Notes under the pieces: generated by a model
The model's input: only the letters and a program-made list of their open reading frames with translations
Databases searched by the model: none
Told to the model about the DNA's origin: nothing
Origin: Clostridia bacterium
Lineage (GTDB): Bacteria; Bacillota; Clostridia; Oscillospirales; Acutalibacteraceae
Assembly: GCA_017465825.1 (NCBI GenBank)
Contig: JAFTVI010000032.1
Location: forward strand, 1 to 62,121
Direction of reading: 5' to 3'
Length of the DNA: 62,121 bases
Part shown: piece by piece, positions 25,513 to 34,213 of the stretch
How the letters are laid out: every line of letters starts with the position of its first letter
How positions within the stretch are numbered: position 1 is the first letter of the stretch
Made by a program: the position numbers and the translations under genes

Positions 25513-26961
25513 ATGAAAAAGGCAAAAACACTCCTCAGTGTGATTCTTGCAGTTATGCTTGTATTCACAATGGCACTCACTTCTTTTGCTGCAGGTGAAG
25601 GCAGCATCACAATCGCAAACGCTGTTTCCGGACAGACCTACTCTGTTTACAAGATGTTTTCACTTGTTCCCAGCTCAGTAGGCGGCGAATCCTATCTTTA
25701 TGAAGCAGAAGACGCTTGGGTTGCATTCCTCAGCGGTGACGGCGCTGACTATGTTGAAGTAGACGGCGACACAATCATCTGGGTTGGTGCTGAAAATGAC
25801 GGCGTTGCAGATGCTGATGCAGTTGCTGAATTTGCAAAGCTTGCTCTTGATTACGCAGAGGACAACAACATTACAGCTACAGAATCAAAATCTGCATCAA
25901 GCTCAACAGTAGAGTTCACAGGTCTTGACCTTGGTTACTACCTTGTTGACTCTTCACTCGGTGCTCTTTGCGGTCTTACCTCAACAAACCCCACAGCAAC
26001 AGTTTCTGAAAAGAACGACCAGCCCAAGGTTGAGAAAACCGTTCTTGAAGACAGCACAGGTGAATACGGTTCTGCAAACACAGCAACAATCGGTGACACT
26101 GTAAGCTACAAGACAGTAATCACTGCACAGGAAGGCGCAGAGAACTACGTTCTTCACGATAAAATGGAAAGCGGTCTTACATTTGATGCAACATCAGTTG
26201 TAGTTACAAATGGTACAACAACTCTTACATCAGGTACTGATTACACTCTTTCAACAAGCTGTGCTGACGGCTGTACATTTGAAATTGATTTCTCTGACGC
26301 ATTTGAGGCAACTCTCGGAGCAAACGAAGAAATCGTTGTTACTTACACAGCTACTCTTAACGCAAATGCTGAAATCTCAACAAGCACCAACGACAACGAA
26401 ACTCACCTTAACTACGGTGATTCAAACAGAACAAACTCATCAATCACAACAACAGAAACCTTCAAGTTTGACCTTGTAAAGACTGATGAAAACAACACTA
26501 TCATCACAGGTGCACAGTTCAAGTTCTATGCAGACGAAGATTGCACAGACGAAATCAAGCTTGTTCTTGTTTCTGAAGGCGTTTACCGTCCCGCACTTGC
26601 TGACGAAACAGCTGTTGATGTAATCGAAGCAGGTACTGTTACAATTGTAGGTCTTGATTCAGACGTTCAGTCTACATACTACCTCAAGGAAACACAGGCT
26701 CCCGAAGGCTACAACCTTCTTACAAGCCCCGTAACAGTAAGCCTTACTGACGACAATGACAATGCTGCAAACCTTGTTGCTGAAATAGCTGACGATAAAT
26801 ATGTACAGGGCGGCGTTCAGGTTATCAACGACAGCGGCTCAATCCTTCCCTCAACAGGTGGCATCGGTACGGTTATCTTCTATGTAATCGGCGGTCTCCT
26901 CGTTGCAGGCGCAGTTGTTCTTCTTATCACAAAGAAGAAGATGTCTGCTGAAACCAAGTAA
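25513..26961 (+). CDS. Backbone (major) pilin, SpaH/EbpB-like
   Basis: 482 residues. Signal peptide 1-28 (cleavage near TSFAAGEG). The N-terminal pilin domain is followed by an isopeptide-forming domain (DTVSYKTVITAQEG) and a CnaB domain with the E-box YYLKETQAPEGYN near 390. Sorting signal LPSTG at 445-449 with helix and KKK tail. The polymerising lysine is inferred to be Lys167 in VSEKNDQP, where related pilins have VYPKN. Codon use is strikingly uniform (GCA, ACA, CTT, GAA), consistent with high expression. The next gene is its sortase. Confidence 0.9.
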   Translation: MKKAKTLLSVILAVMLVFTMALTSFAAGEGSITIANAVSGQTYSVYKMFSLVPSSVGGESYLYEAEDAWVAFLSGDGADYVEVDGDTIIWVGAENDGVADADAVAEFAKLALDYAEDNNITATESKSASSSTVEFTGLDLGYYLVDSSLGALCGLTSTNPTATVSEKNDQPKVEKTVLEDSTGEYGSANTATIGDTVSYKTVITAQEGAENYVLHDKMESGLTFDATSVVVTNGTTTLTSGTDYTLSTSCADGCTFEIDFSDAFEATLGANEEIVVTYTATLNANAEISTSTNDNETHLNYGDSNRTNSSITTTETFKFDLVKTDENNTIITGAQFKFYADEDCTDEIKLVLVSEGVYRPALADETAVDVIEAGTVTIVGLDSDVQSTYYLKETQAPEGYNLLTSPVTVSLTDDNDNAANLVAEIADDKYVQGGVQVINDSGSILPSTGGIGTVIFYVIGGLLVAGAVVLLITKKKMSAETK

Positions 26962-26970
26962 TTTTTTCCG

Positions 26971-27000
26971 TTTGCTGCGGGGCGCAAGCTCCGCAGCAAA
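26971..27000 (+). promoter_or_regulatory. Very stable intercistronic hairpin
   Basis: Thirteen paired bases (TTTGCTGCGGGGC with GCTCCGCAGCAAA, one G-U) closing a GCAA tetraloop, 9 bp after the pilin stop. No T tract follows. A second hairpin ACCGG-gctaaa-CCGGT (27004-27019) lies just before the GGAGG of the sortase gene. A processing or 3'-protection role that raises pilin over sortase is inferred. Confidence 0.6.
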
Positions 27001-27033
27001 GCAACCGGGCTAAACCGGTAAGGAGGGTCTTAA

Positions 27034-27855
27034 ATGAAAAAGCACGGAACTACAATACTGTTAATCGTTATATTCACTTTAGGACTTTGCTTACTGCTTT
27101 ATCCGACTGTCAGCGATTGGTGGAACAGCTCCCGCCAGTCAAAAGCCATCACCTCATACTCGGAAACAGTTGAAAATATGCAGCAAAGTGAGTATTCGGC
27201 TATTATTGCCAAAGCGCACGAATTCAACGAGATTATAAAGAAAAAAGGCGTATTTCAATACCTCTCGGACGAAGAGATGAAAAAATACACAGAAACACTT
27301 GATATTACGGGCACGGGCATTATGGGATATATCGAAATCCCGTCAATCAACGTGTCATTACCCATTTACCACACCGTTGAAGAAGATGTTTTGCAGGTTG
27401 CCGTAGGTCATATTGAGTGGACAAGTCTTCCCGTAGGCGGTGAAAGCACTCATTGCGTGCTTTCGGGGCACAGAGGTCTGCCGTCGGCAAAGCTCTTTAC
27501 AAACCTTGACAAGCTGGTCGAGGGAGATATTTTCACAATAACCGTACTCAACGAAACACTCACATATCAGGTGGATCAGGTGCTTATTGTTGAACCCGAA
27601 GATACGGACGATCTGTACGTTATTGAGGGCGAGGATTTATGCACGCTCATAACCTGTACTCCGTACGGAATCAACTCACACCGCCTGCTTGTAAGAGGTC
27701 ACCGCATAGAAAACATTGAAGAAGAATCTCCCCTGCACGTCACTTCCGAGGCTTTCAGAATAGATCCGCTTCTTGTGGCTCCTGTGGTTGCCGCGCCTAT
27801 TCTTCTTGCATTGCTTGTGTATGTTCTTATAAAATATAAAAGAAAGAAAAAATAA
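27034..27855 (+). CDS. srtC: Class C (pilin-polymerising) sortase
   Basis: 273-residue transpeptidase with an N-terminal helix (7-24), catalytic His146 in LSGHRGLPS, Cys208 in TLITCTPYG and Arg217 in SHRLLVRG. A second, C-terminal membrane helix (248-266) and basic end are typical of class C enzymes. It links backbone subunits by joining the LPSTG threonine to a pilin lysine. Start ATG 27034 behind AAGGAGG. Confidence 0.92.
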   Translation: MKKHGTTILLIVIFTLGLCLLLYPTVSDWWNSSRQSKAITSYSETVENMQQSEYSAIIAKAHEFNEIIKKKGVFQYLSDEEMKKYTETLDITGTGIMGYIEIPSINVSLPIYHTVEEDVLQVAVGHIEWTSLPVGGESTHCVLSGHRGLPSAKLFTNLDKLVEGDIFTITVLNETLTYQVDQVLIVEPEDTDDLYVIEGEDLCTLITCTPYGINSHRLLVRGHRIENIEEESPLHVTSEAFRIDPLLVAPVVAAPILLALLVYVLIKYKRKKK

Positions 27856-27873
27856 CGGAAAGGGTGATATTAT

Positions 27874-28836
27874 TTGAAACGGTTGTATTTGCGTATTTTT
27901 GCAATCATAATGATTGTTATGCTGGCGTGCATCACGGCATCGGCAGAGAATCTTAACTCCGTAACAATTATATATAACACGGACGAGGGCGTTCTGCAGA
28001 ATGCAGAATTCGACTTATACCGAATCGGTAGTATCTCCGGCTCTGTTGTCAATCCGGACAGCAAATTTGCTGACTATTCGGTTAATTTCAACATCGCTGA
28101 CTCCGATGCTGTATCAGCACTTGCGGAAACGATAGGTGCATACGCTCTGCGCGATAAAATCCAGCCGGATCATTCCGACACTACCGATGATAACGGCATT
28201 GCCGATTTTGACGATATTCAGCTGCCTGACGGAGCATATCTCTGTATAGGCACAAAGCATACGCAGTACGGTTATATATATTTCTGCAAACCGACAATAA
28301 TTCTTCTCAAAAACGGTGCAAATGTAGCACTCGAACCAAAATACGAAAAGACAGATACCACTACGGATATAAAAGTAAGATACAAGGTTCTCAAAGCCTG
28401 GTACACTGACGAAGAAATACTGAAGCCTGTTGAAATCGAGGTTCAGCTGCTGTGTGACGGCGAGGTTTACGATACCGTGACACTGAATGAATCCAACAAC
28501 TGGAAGTTTGAATGGAAAGGGCTTTCATCCCACCACGCATGGACAATCACAGAAAAATTCATTCCCGAAGGCTTTGTGGCATCTCTTCAGAAAGATTCAG
28601 GTGTCTTTCTGCTCTCGAACATAAATCCCGACACAGAAACCACAACACAGCCGGACGAAACGACAACTGTTCCCGATGAAACCACGTCTGTTCCAGAAAC
28701 CACAACAAAAGGTGAAGGACTTCCCCAATCGGGCGCTTTAAGCTGGCCTATCCCCTACCTTGCTTGCATAGGTGTGTTTTTATTCATTGCAGGCTATGCA
28801 ATTTACCGCAAAAGTGAGATAACAGATGAACAGTAA
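27874..28836 (+). CDS. Minor (basal) pilin with LPQSG anchor
   Basis: 320 residues. Signal peptide 1-24 (ACITASA-EN), an N-terminal pilin-like domain, a CnaB-type domain (VRYKVLKAWYTDEEI near 168 to ITEKFIPEGF near 233), a Thr/Glu/Pro-rich stalk (DETTTVPDETTSVPETTTK) and LPQSG near 287 with helix and charged tail. Short length, stalk and position after the sortase suggest the base subunit that is fixed to peptidoglycan. Start is TTG 27874 behind AAAGGGTG. Overlaps the second sortase by 11 bp. Confidence 0.82.
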   Translation: MKRLYLRIFAIIMIVMLACITASAENLNSVTIIYNTDEGVLQNAEFDLYRIGSISGSVVNPDSKFADYSVNFNIADSDAVSALAETIGAYALRDKIQPDHSDTTDDNGIADFDDIQLPDGAYLCIGTKHTQYGYIYFCKPTIILLKNGANVALEPKYEKTDTTTDIKVRYKVLKAWYTDEEILKPVEIEVQLLCDGEVYDTVTLNESNNWKFEWKGLSSHHAWTITEKFIPEGFVASLQKDSGVFLLSNINPDTETTTQPDETTTVPDETTSVPETTTKGEGLPQSGALSWPIPYLACIGVFLFIAGYAIYRKSEITDEQ

Positions 28837-29422
28837 TAAAAAAACAGGAAAAATAATAATGCTGGTCGGTGCTGTATGTGTTATTGCGGCTTTGCTGTGG
28901 ACTTTTTACAACCGATACACCGACAACAAAGCAGGTCAGCTCTCTCAAGAGGTTTTACAGCAGCTGGATATTGAGGTAAGCACTGACACCGATTCAGCAC
29001 CCGATTATATTATAAATCCCGACATTTTTATGCCGATTAAAGTAATTGACGGATATAAATACGTTGGAACGGTTGAAATACCCTCCATTGATCTGACTTT
29101 GCCTGTAATGAACGAATGGAGCACGGACAATTCAAAAATCGCGCCCTGTGTTTACTCGGGCACAGCATATAAAAACGACCTTATAATAGCCGGTCATAAC
29201 TACAAAAAGCATTTCGGCTATATTGACAATCTTTCTGCAGGCGATAAAGTTGTTTTTACCGATATGGACGGCAACGTATTTAATTATAATGTAATATATA
29301 CGGAAATTATCGGCGGCGATGCAACGGAAGATATGCTCAGCGGTGAATGGGATCTTACACTCTTCACCTGCAACTACTCAGGCGGCGCGAGAATAACGGT
29401 AAGATGCGCCCTTGCCGAATGA
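28826..29422 (+). CDS. Second sortase of the pilus locus
   Basis: 198 residues with one N-terminal helix (9-27) and no C-terminal one. Catalytic His124 (IAGHNYKKHFG), Cys182 (TLFTCNYSGGAR) and Arg189. The lack of a C-terminal helix and the TCNYSGGAR context set it apart from the class C enzyme; class B or D is possible and I leave it open. Overlap with the minor pilin suggests that it anchors that subunit, and hence the pilus, to the wall. Confidence 0.85.
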   Translation: MNSNKKTGKIIMLVGAVCVIAALLWTFYNRYTDNKAGQLSQEVLQQLDIEVSTDTDSAPDYIINPDIFMPIKVIDGYKYVGTVEIPSIDLTLPVMNEWSTDNSKIAPCVYSGTAYKNDLIIAGHNYKKHFGYIDNLSAGDKVVFTDMDGNVFNYNVIYTEIIGGDATEDMLSGEWDLTLFTCNYSGGARITVRCALAE

Positions 29423-29447
29423 ACCGTAAATCATAGGATGTGACACA

Positions 29448-30431
29448 ATGCCCTTAGAAATAGTACGCAACGATATAACAAAAATGAATGTTGATGCCAT
29501 TGTGAATGCGGCAAATTCAACTCTTTTAGGCGGTGGCGGCGTTGACGGAGCCATACACAAGGCTGCCGGCAAAGGACTTCTTATGGAATGCATAAAGCTC
29601 GGCGGCTGCAAGACAGGTCAGGCAAAAATCACGGATGCATACAAGCTCCCTGCGCGATTTGTAATACACACGGTAGGTCCAAAATGGAAGGGCGGCAATC
29701 ACGGCGAAAAGTCTCTGCTTGAATCCTGCTACAGGGAATCCCTTGCGCTTGCAAAAGAACACAACTGCGAAACGGTGGCATTTCCTCTTATTTCATCTGG
29801 TGTTTACGGCTATCCCAAGGATAAGGCGTTGAGAGTTGCAATTGATGTTATCAGCGATTTTCTGCTTGAAAATGATATGACGGTTTTTATAGTCATATTC
29901 GATAAAGCGGCTTACAAAATCAGCGAAAAGCTGTTTTCCGACATTGCCGAATACATAGACGACAATTACGTTGATGCACACACCGATTACAGCCGCGAAA
30001 GTATGCGGATGAAGATGCCGATGCAGTCGGTTATGGCGGCAGATTTCTGCGAATGCAGGGCATCTGACCTTGATTCGAAGTTAAAACAGCTTGACGAGAG
30101 CTTTTCACAGATGCTTCTGCGCAAGATTGACGAAAAAGGCATAACAGATGCAGAGTGTTACAAAAAAGCAAACATTGACCGCAAGCTGTTTTCAAAAATC
30201 CGCAGTGATGTGAATTATAAACCCAGCAAAACCACAGCTATTGCATTTGCTGTTTCGCTGGAGCTTTCTCTTGAAGAAACTGAGGATATGCTCAGAAAGG
30301 CAGGCTTTGCGCTGTCGCACAGCAACAAGTTTGATATTATTATTGAGTATTTTATAGAAAACGGAAATTACAATATATTCGAGATAAACGAGGTCCTGTT
30401 TGCCTTTGACCAGAAGCTGTTGGGAGCGTGA
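29448..30431 (+). CDS. Macro-domain ADP-ribose hydrolase with C-terminal helical domain
   Basis: 327 residues. The macro domain (1-165) shows [36 protein letters not shown] and ISSGVYGYP, the ADP-ribose-binding loops of the MacroD/YmdB group that removes O-acetyl-ADP-ribose or mono-ADP-ribose. Residues about 210-327 form a helical domain with a Cro-like run ([20 protein letters not shown]) that I have seen appended to clostridial macro proteins; DNA or partner binding is inferred. It starts 25 bp after the last sortase gene but has no visible functional link to the pilus. The ArsC-like gene follows after 4 bp. Confidence 0.85.
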   Translation: MPLEIVRNDITKMNVDAIVNAANSTLLGGGGVDGAIHKAAGKGLLMECIKLGGCKTGQAKITDAYKLPARFVIHTVGPKWKGGNHGEKSLLESCYRESLALAKEHNCETVAFPLISSGVYGYPKDKALRVAIDVISDFLLENDMTVFIVIFDKAAYKISEKLFSDIAEYIDDNYVDAHTDYSRESMRMKMPMQSVMAADFCECRASDLDSKLKQLDESFSQMLLRKIDEKGITDAECYKKANIDRKLFSKIRSDVNYKPSKTTAIAFAVSLELSLEETEDMLRKAGFALSHSNKFDIIIEYFIENGNYNIFEINEVLFAFDQKLLGA

Positions 30432-30435
30432 TTAT

Positions 30436-30792
30436 ATGCTGAAATTCATTTGTTACCCTAAATGCACAACCTGTCAGAAAGCGAAAAAGTGGTTGGATGA
30501 TAATAATATTGAATACGAATCAAGAGATATCAAGCTCAACAATCCCACGCTTGACGAGTTGACTCAATGGCACAAAGCAAGCGGATTACCTCTTAAGAAA
30601 TTCTTCAACACAAGCGGACTGCTTTATAAATCCCTCGATCTCAAAAACAAGCTACCATCAATGAGTGAGGATGAAATGCGGAACCTTCTCTCAACCGACG
30701 GTATGCTTGTGAAAAGACCGCTTTTAATCGGTGATGATTTCGCGCTGGTTGGTTTTAAAGAGGCTGAATGGGCAGAAAAACTGAACAAATAA
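30436..30792 (+). CDS. ArsC/Spx-family thioredoxin-fold protein
   Basis: 118 residues. The redox or binding motif YPKCTTCQKAKKWLD has Cys10 and Cys13; GLPLKKFFNTSG and VKRPLLIGDD are family segments. Members are arsenate reductases, YffB-like proteins and the RNA-polymerase-binding regulators Spx/MgsR. No ars genes are nearby, so arsenate reduction is not implied. Start ATG 30436; its frame is open upstream within the macro gene without a ribosome site. Confidence 0.82.
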   Translation: MLKFICYPKCTTCQKAKKWLDDNNIEYESRDIKLNNPTLDELTQWHKASGLPLKKFFNTSGLLYKSLDLKNKLPSMSEDEMRNLLSTDGMLVKRPLLIGDDFALVGFKEAEWAEKLNK

Positions 30793-30829
30793 TATGTCGC
30801 ATACAAAGCGACCATACCTCTCTTTTTTT
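30793..30829 (+). terminator. Probable terminator
   Basis: TATGTCGC / GCGACCATA (one bulge), then CCTCTCTTTTTTT, right after the ArsC-like stop. Confidence 0.6.
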
Positions 30830-30871
30830 GGTGTAGAATGAGTACATCAAATGAAAGAGAGGTTTTCTATT

Positions 30872-31531
30872 ATGAAAAACAACATTACTGAACTCGTATT
30901 TATTCTGGACAGAAGCGGCTCTATGTCGGGGCTTAAAAGCGACACCATCGGCGGCTTCAACGCTATGATTGAAAAGCAGAAAAAGCAGGACGGCATCTGT
31001 TATGTTTCAACCGTTCTTTTTGATGATGTGAGCGAAGTTCTGCACGACCGTGTAAGGCTTGAGAACATCAGACCTATGACTGACAGAGATTACACCGTGC
31101 GCGGTTGTACGGCTCTTATTGATGCTCTCGGCGGTGCAATTCATCACATCGGAAACATTCACAAATACGCACGTCCCGAAGATGTACCCGAACACACAAT
31201 GTTTATTATCACAACCGACGGAATGGAGAATGCAAGCCACCGCTACTCTGCTGAACAGGTAAAGAATATGATTGAAAATCAGAAAAAGAAGTACGGCTGG
31301 GAGTTTCTTTTTATCGGTGCAAACATTGATGCGGTTGAAACTGCCGCCCGCTACGGAATAGGCAGTGACAGAGCCGTAAATTACAATGCAGACAAACAGG
31401 GCACACATATTATGTACGAATCTGTTGCCGAGGCGGTGTGCAATGTGCGTGCAAACGCTCCCCTGCGTGCCGATTGGAGCGAGGAGATCAACGCAGATTA
31501 TCAGCGAAGAGGTAAAAAGAGAAAACAATAA
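30872..31531 (+). CDS. VWA-domain protein
   Basis: 219 residues made almost wholly of one von Willebrand A domain. The MIDAS motif DRSGSMSG (12-19), the threonine in FNAMI.. and TTDGMENAS complete the metal site. No signal peptide, so cytoplasmic. The family appears in metal-dependent chaperone, toxin or stress complexes; the role here is unknown. Start ATG 30872 behind GAGAGG. A terminator follows. Confidence 0.82.
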   Translation: MKNNITELVFILDRSGSMSGLKSDTIGGFNAMIEKQKKQDGICYVSTVLFDDVSEVLHDRVRLENIRPMTDRDYTVRGCTALIDALGGAIHHIGNIHKYARPEDVPEHTMFIITTDGMENASHRYSAEQVKNMIENQKKKYGWEFLFIGANIDAVETAARYGIGSDRAVNYNADKQGTHIMYESVAEAVCNVRANAPLRADWSEEINADYQRRGKKRKQ

Positions 31532-31537
31532 ACAGTA

Positions 31538-31576
31538 AACAGAGTATTGCTTATTCAGCAACACTCTGTTTTTTTA
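31538..31576 (+). terminator. Terminator between VWA and HNH genes
   Basis: AACAGAGT-a-TTGCT / AGCAA-c-ACTCTGTT followed by TTTTTT, 6 bp after the VWA stop codon. Confidence 0.85.
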
Positions 31577-31598
31577 AACTATATCATTTTAATTGCAA

Positions 31599-32411
31599 TT
31601 AATTCAAACCATTGGCATCATATTTTGCACCTTTTCCTAAATTACAACGATCACATAATGTCCGAAGATTCGTCATTTCGGTTTTTCCTCCTTTTGAAAC
31701 AGGAAGTATATGATCCACGTGAAGTGTTGCACCTTCTTTTGCGGAAATACCGCAAAGCTTACATCTGAAATTATCCCTTTTCAGCACATCATATCTTAAT
31801 TTATCAGTCATTAACGTTCGCTGATATTCTTTACTTTTCTTATATTCACTTTGCTGTCTTACTGTATTAATCACTTTTTCCAAATCGTTAATGTTATATT
31901 CTCTTTTTCCGCTGTACGAATTTTTTCCTTTCGGACTTGTATACTCACTTCTGATAATAATGTTAATATCAACTCGCAGTTTCAGCATATAATATTGAAA
32001 CAGCTTTTTCTCTCTGTTTTGGAAAATGCCCTTTTTATCCCATTCAACAGAACGATATTTATAAATATAATCACACTCTTTTTGATACTCTGCAAATTTT
32101 TGTTTGTTATACTTAATCTGTGAAAGAAGATTCAAAAAAAGCGGTTCATTAATTAAATAATATTCCTTTAACACTTTTGCATAATCTGTTCTGTCAAATG
32201 CAGATTTGCTTTTGTTTTGTTTTATGTAACAATATTTATCTTTAAATGTGCAAAAAACATTTTGATATCGAACATTTAGCTTTTTTAAGGAATCAATTGC
32301 CGTACTTTTCTTATTGACATATGCGTTAATAATCAGTTCGGCAATACACACTATTGCTATTATAATAAATACTGTTAAAGCAACTGAGGAAATTATTTTT
32401 TCATTTTCCAT
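31599..32411 (-). CDS. Membrane-anchored HNH endonuclease
   Basis: 270 residues: one N-terminal transmembrane helix (about 6-26), a charged lysine/tyrosine-rich helical middle and a C-terminal HNH domain with zinc-knuckle cysteines (CKLCG ... CDRC), the catalytic HVDHILPVSKGG and the NLRTLC asparagine. The HNH set is complete. Start ATG 32411 behind GGAAGTG. Base composition is visibly more AT-rich than the neighbours, a hint of transfer. A membrane tether on a nuclease suggests action on DNA entering the cell or a defence role; this is inference. Confidence 0.8.
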   Translation of the reverse strand: MENEKIISSVALTVFIIIAIVCIAELIINAYVNKKSTAIDSLKKLNVRYQNVFCTFKDKYCYIKQNKSKSAFDRTDYAKVLKEYYLINEPLFLNLLSQIKYNKQKFAEYQKECDYIYKYRSVEWDKKGIFQNREKKLFQYYMLKLRVDINIIIRSEYTSPKGKNSYSGKREYNINDLEKVINTVRQQSEYKKSKEYQRTLMTDKLRYDVLKRDNFRCKLCGISAKEGATLHVDHILPVSKGGKTEMTNLRTLCDRCNLGKGAKYDANGLN

Positions 32412-32532
32412 TATTTTCACTTCCAGACAATATAATGCGAATACTATTTCAATATTATCATACAAATTTATTGATTGCAATATCATCACATAACAAAAGC
32501 AACCATCAACATTGTTAAAATATAAACTTTTG

Positions 32533-32561
32533 TTGTATTTTTATACAATAAGTGCTATAAT
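32533..32561 (+). promoter_or_regulatory. Promoter with dyad over the -35
   Basis: TTGTAT (32533-32538), 17 bp, TATAAT (32556-32561). The -35 is half of a perfect dyad TTGTAT-tttt-ATACAA (32533-32548), so a repressor may bind here. Confidence 0.6.
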
Positions 32562-32590
32562 ATAAAAAAACACTTAAGGATGTGAACATA

Positions 32591-33865
32591 TTGGTTCCTG
32601 CAATTATTCTTTTTGCCCTTACTTACGTACTTATGTTGATTTTCAGCAAGTACAGACCGTACATAGCACTCGCTTCCGGTATTATATTCATAGTGAGCGG
32701 TATGCTCCCCCTCGCAGATGTTCTCGGTTCAATCGACTTTAACGTTATTATGATGATTGCCGGCACAATGGGACTTGTATCACTCTTTACCGAAAGCAAA
32801 ATGCCTGCATTGCTTGCAGATCTGCTTATGGAAAAAGTTCCGAACGTGCAGTGGGCGGCTGTTGCGCTTGCTCTCTTTGCAGGAATAATATCCGCATTCG
32901 TTGACAATGTGGCTACCGTACTTATGGTTGCTCCCATAGCACTTGAAATATGCAAAAAGCTCAAGGTCAACCCTGTTCCGTTCATTATAGCAATTGCTGT
33001 TTCCTCTAATCTGCAGGGCGCGGCAACACTTGTCGGCGACACAACAGCCATTATGCTCGGCAGTGAGCTTGATATGAGTTTCCTTGATTTCTTTGTATTC
33101 AAGGGCAAGCCCGGTATGTTCTTTGCTGTTGAGCTTGGCGCTGTACTTTCGGCAATTATTCTTCTCGTTATCTTCAGAAAAGAGAAAGCACCTATCGAAA
33201 AAGCACAGACAAGAACAAAGGTTACAGATTACGTTCCCACTGCGCTTCTGCTTCTTTTGCTCGGCTCACTTATTTCGGTTTCATTTATCCCCAACAAGCC
33301 CGACATCACAAACGGACTTATCTGCTGTGCTTTGCTGGTTGTAGGTCTTATTTACACATTTATCCGCAAGAAAAACCTTGCCGCAGTAGTCAAGCCTCTC
33401 AAGGACATTGACTTTGAAACAATCGGCATTCTGCTCGGTCTGTTCCTTATGATAGGCGGTCTTGACGCTTCGGGCGTTATTGACAAAGCAGGCGAACTGC
33501 TTGCGGCTCTCGGCGGAAACAATCTGTTCCTGCTGTACACGATTATAGTATGGGCATCGGTAGTGCTGTCTGCATTTATCGACAATATCCCCTATGTTGC
33601 CACAATGATACCGATAATCGGCGGAATGGCATCTACACTTGGCGAAGAAGCACTTATCCCCTTGTATTTCGGTCTGCTTTCAGGCGCAACCCTCGGCGGC
33701 AACTGCACCCCCATAGGCGCATCGGCAAATATTACGGGCATCGGCATTCTCCGTAAAGAAGGCTTTGAAGTAAAGAATAAGGATTTCTTCAAAATCGGTA
33801 TTCCCTTTACCCTCGCCGCAATAATCCCCGCTTATATCTATATATGGCTCGTTTTCGGGGTATAA
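32591..33865 (+). CDS. SLC13/ArsB/CitM-type ion transporter
   Basis: About 424 residues with some eleven hydrophobic helices in two repeats. FVDNVATVLMVAPIALEI in the first half and FIDNIPYVATMIPIIGG in the second are the paired signature of the ion-transporter superfamily (NhaD, ArsB, citrate and dicarboxylate carriers), as are NLQGAATLVGDTTAIMLG and GGNCTPIGASANI. Substrate is not decided by sequence. A TTG at 32591 is chosen because AAGGA is 10 nt upstream; GTG 32582 would put the site almost on the start. Confidence 0.8.
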   Translation: MVPAIILFALTYVLMLIFSKYRPYIALASGIIFIVSGMLPLADVLGSIDFNVIMMIAGTMGLVSLFTESKMPALLADLLMEKVPNVQWAAVALALFAGIISAFVDNVATVLMVAPIALEICKKLKVNPVPFIIAIAVSSNLQGAATLVGDTTAIMLGSELDMSFLDFFVFKGKPGMFFAVELGAVLSAIILLVIFRKEKAPIEKAQTRTKVTDYVPTALLLLLLGSLISVSFIPNKPDITNGLICCALLVVGLIYTFIRKKNLAAVVKPLKDIDFETIGILLGLFLMIGGLDASGVIDKAGELLAALGGNNLFLLYTIIVWASVVLSAFIDNIPYVATMIPIIGGMASTLGEEALIPLYFGLLSGATLGGNCTPIGASANITGIGILRKEGFEVKNKDFFKIGIPFTLAAIIPAYIYIWLVFGV

Positions 33866-33876
33866 TAAAAAAATCA

Positions 33877-33914
33877 AAAGACCTTCTATGTTCACATTGC
33901 ATAGAAGGTCTTTA
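33877..33914. terminator. Bidirectional terminator
   Basis: Fourteen-base perfect stem AAAGACCTTCTATG / CATAGAAGGTCTTT between the transporter gene and the oppositely oriented tRNA-Ser; T-rich flanks on both strands. Confidence 0.85.
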
Positions 33915-33917
33915 TTT

Positions 33918-34006
33918 TGGCGGAGACGGCGAGATTCGAACTCGCGGGGGATTGCTCCCTAACTGATTTCGAGTCAGCCCCGTTATGACCACTTCGATAC
34001 GTCTCC
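33918..34006 (-). tRNA. tRNA-Ser (anticodon CGA)
   Basis: Acceptor GGAGACG pairs with CGTCTCC, G discriminator and encoded CCA (33918-33920 on the plus strand as TGG). The anticodon loop is CTCGAAA with anticodon CGA, for UCG codons; the variable arm is long. It reads leftward into the bidirectional terminator. Confidence 0.95.
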
Positions 34007-34112
34007 ATATATTTTGCTATGATATTTTAGCAAAGTACGGTTTGTTTGTCAAGTGAAAAACAACAATTAGCTTTGTCGAAAAGAAAAATGTAACATAAAT
34101 TTTTGAAAATTA

Positions 34113-34141
34113 TTGACTTTTATTAAGAAAAATATTATATT
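34113..34141 (+). promoter_or_regulatory. Promoter of the potABCD operon
   Basis: TTGACT (34113-34118), 17 bp, TATATT (34136-34141), giving a leader of about 65 bp before potA. Confidence 0.7.
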
Positions 34142-34213
34142 TTGATTTATAGATATGTTATGAGGTTTTTCCCGCTTATTTATTAACATAAACTATGGAG
34201 AGGGGTTGCATAA

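Noticed and set aside
30436-30792. Arsenate resistance gene arsC
   Set aside because: No arsR, arsB or acr3 gene is adjacent. The family also includes Spx/MgsR regulators, so the name was not used.
31599-32411. Partner nuclease of the PLMP-like protein
   Set aside because: It lies 13 kb away behind unrelated operons, carries a membrane helix and has none of the RuvC motifs.
33918-34006. Second tRNA-bounded island at tRNA-Ser(CGA)
   Set aside because: No duplicate of its 3' end was seen nearby, and the flanking genes are ordinary transport genes.
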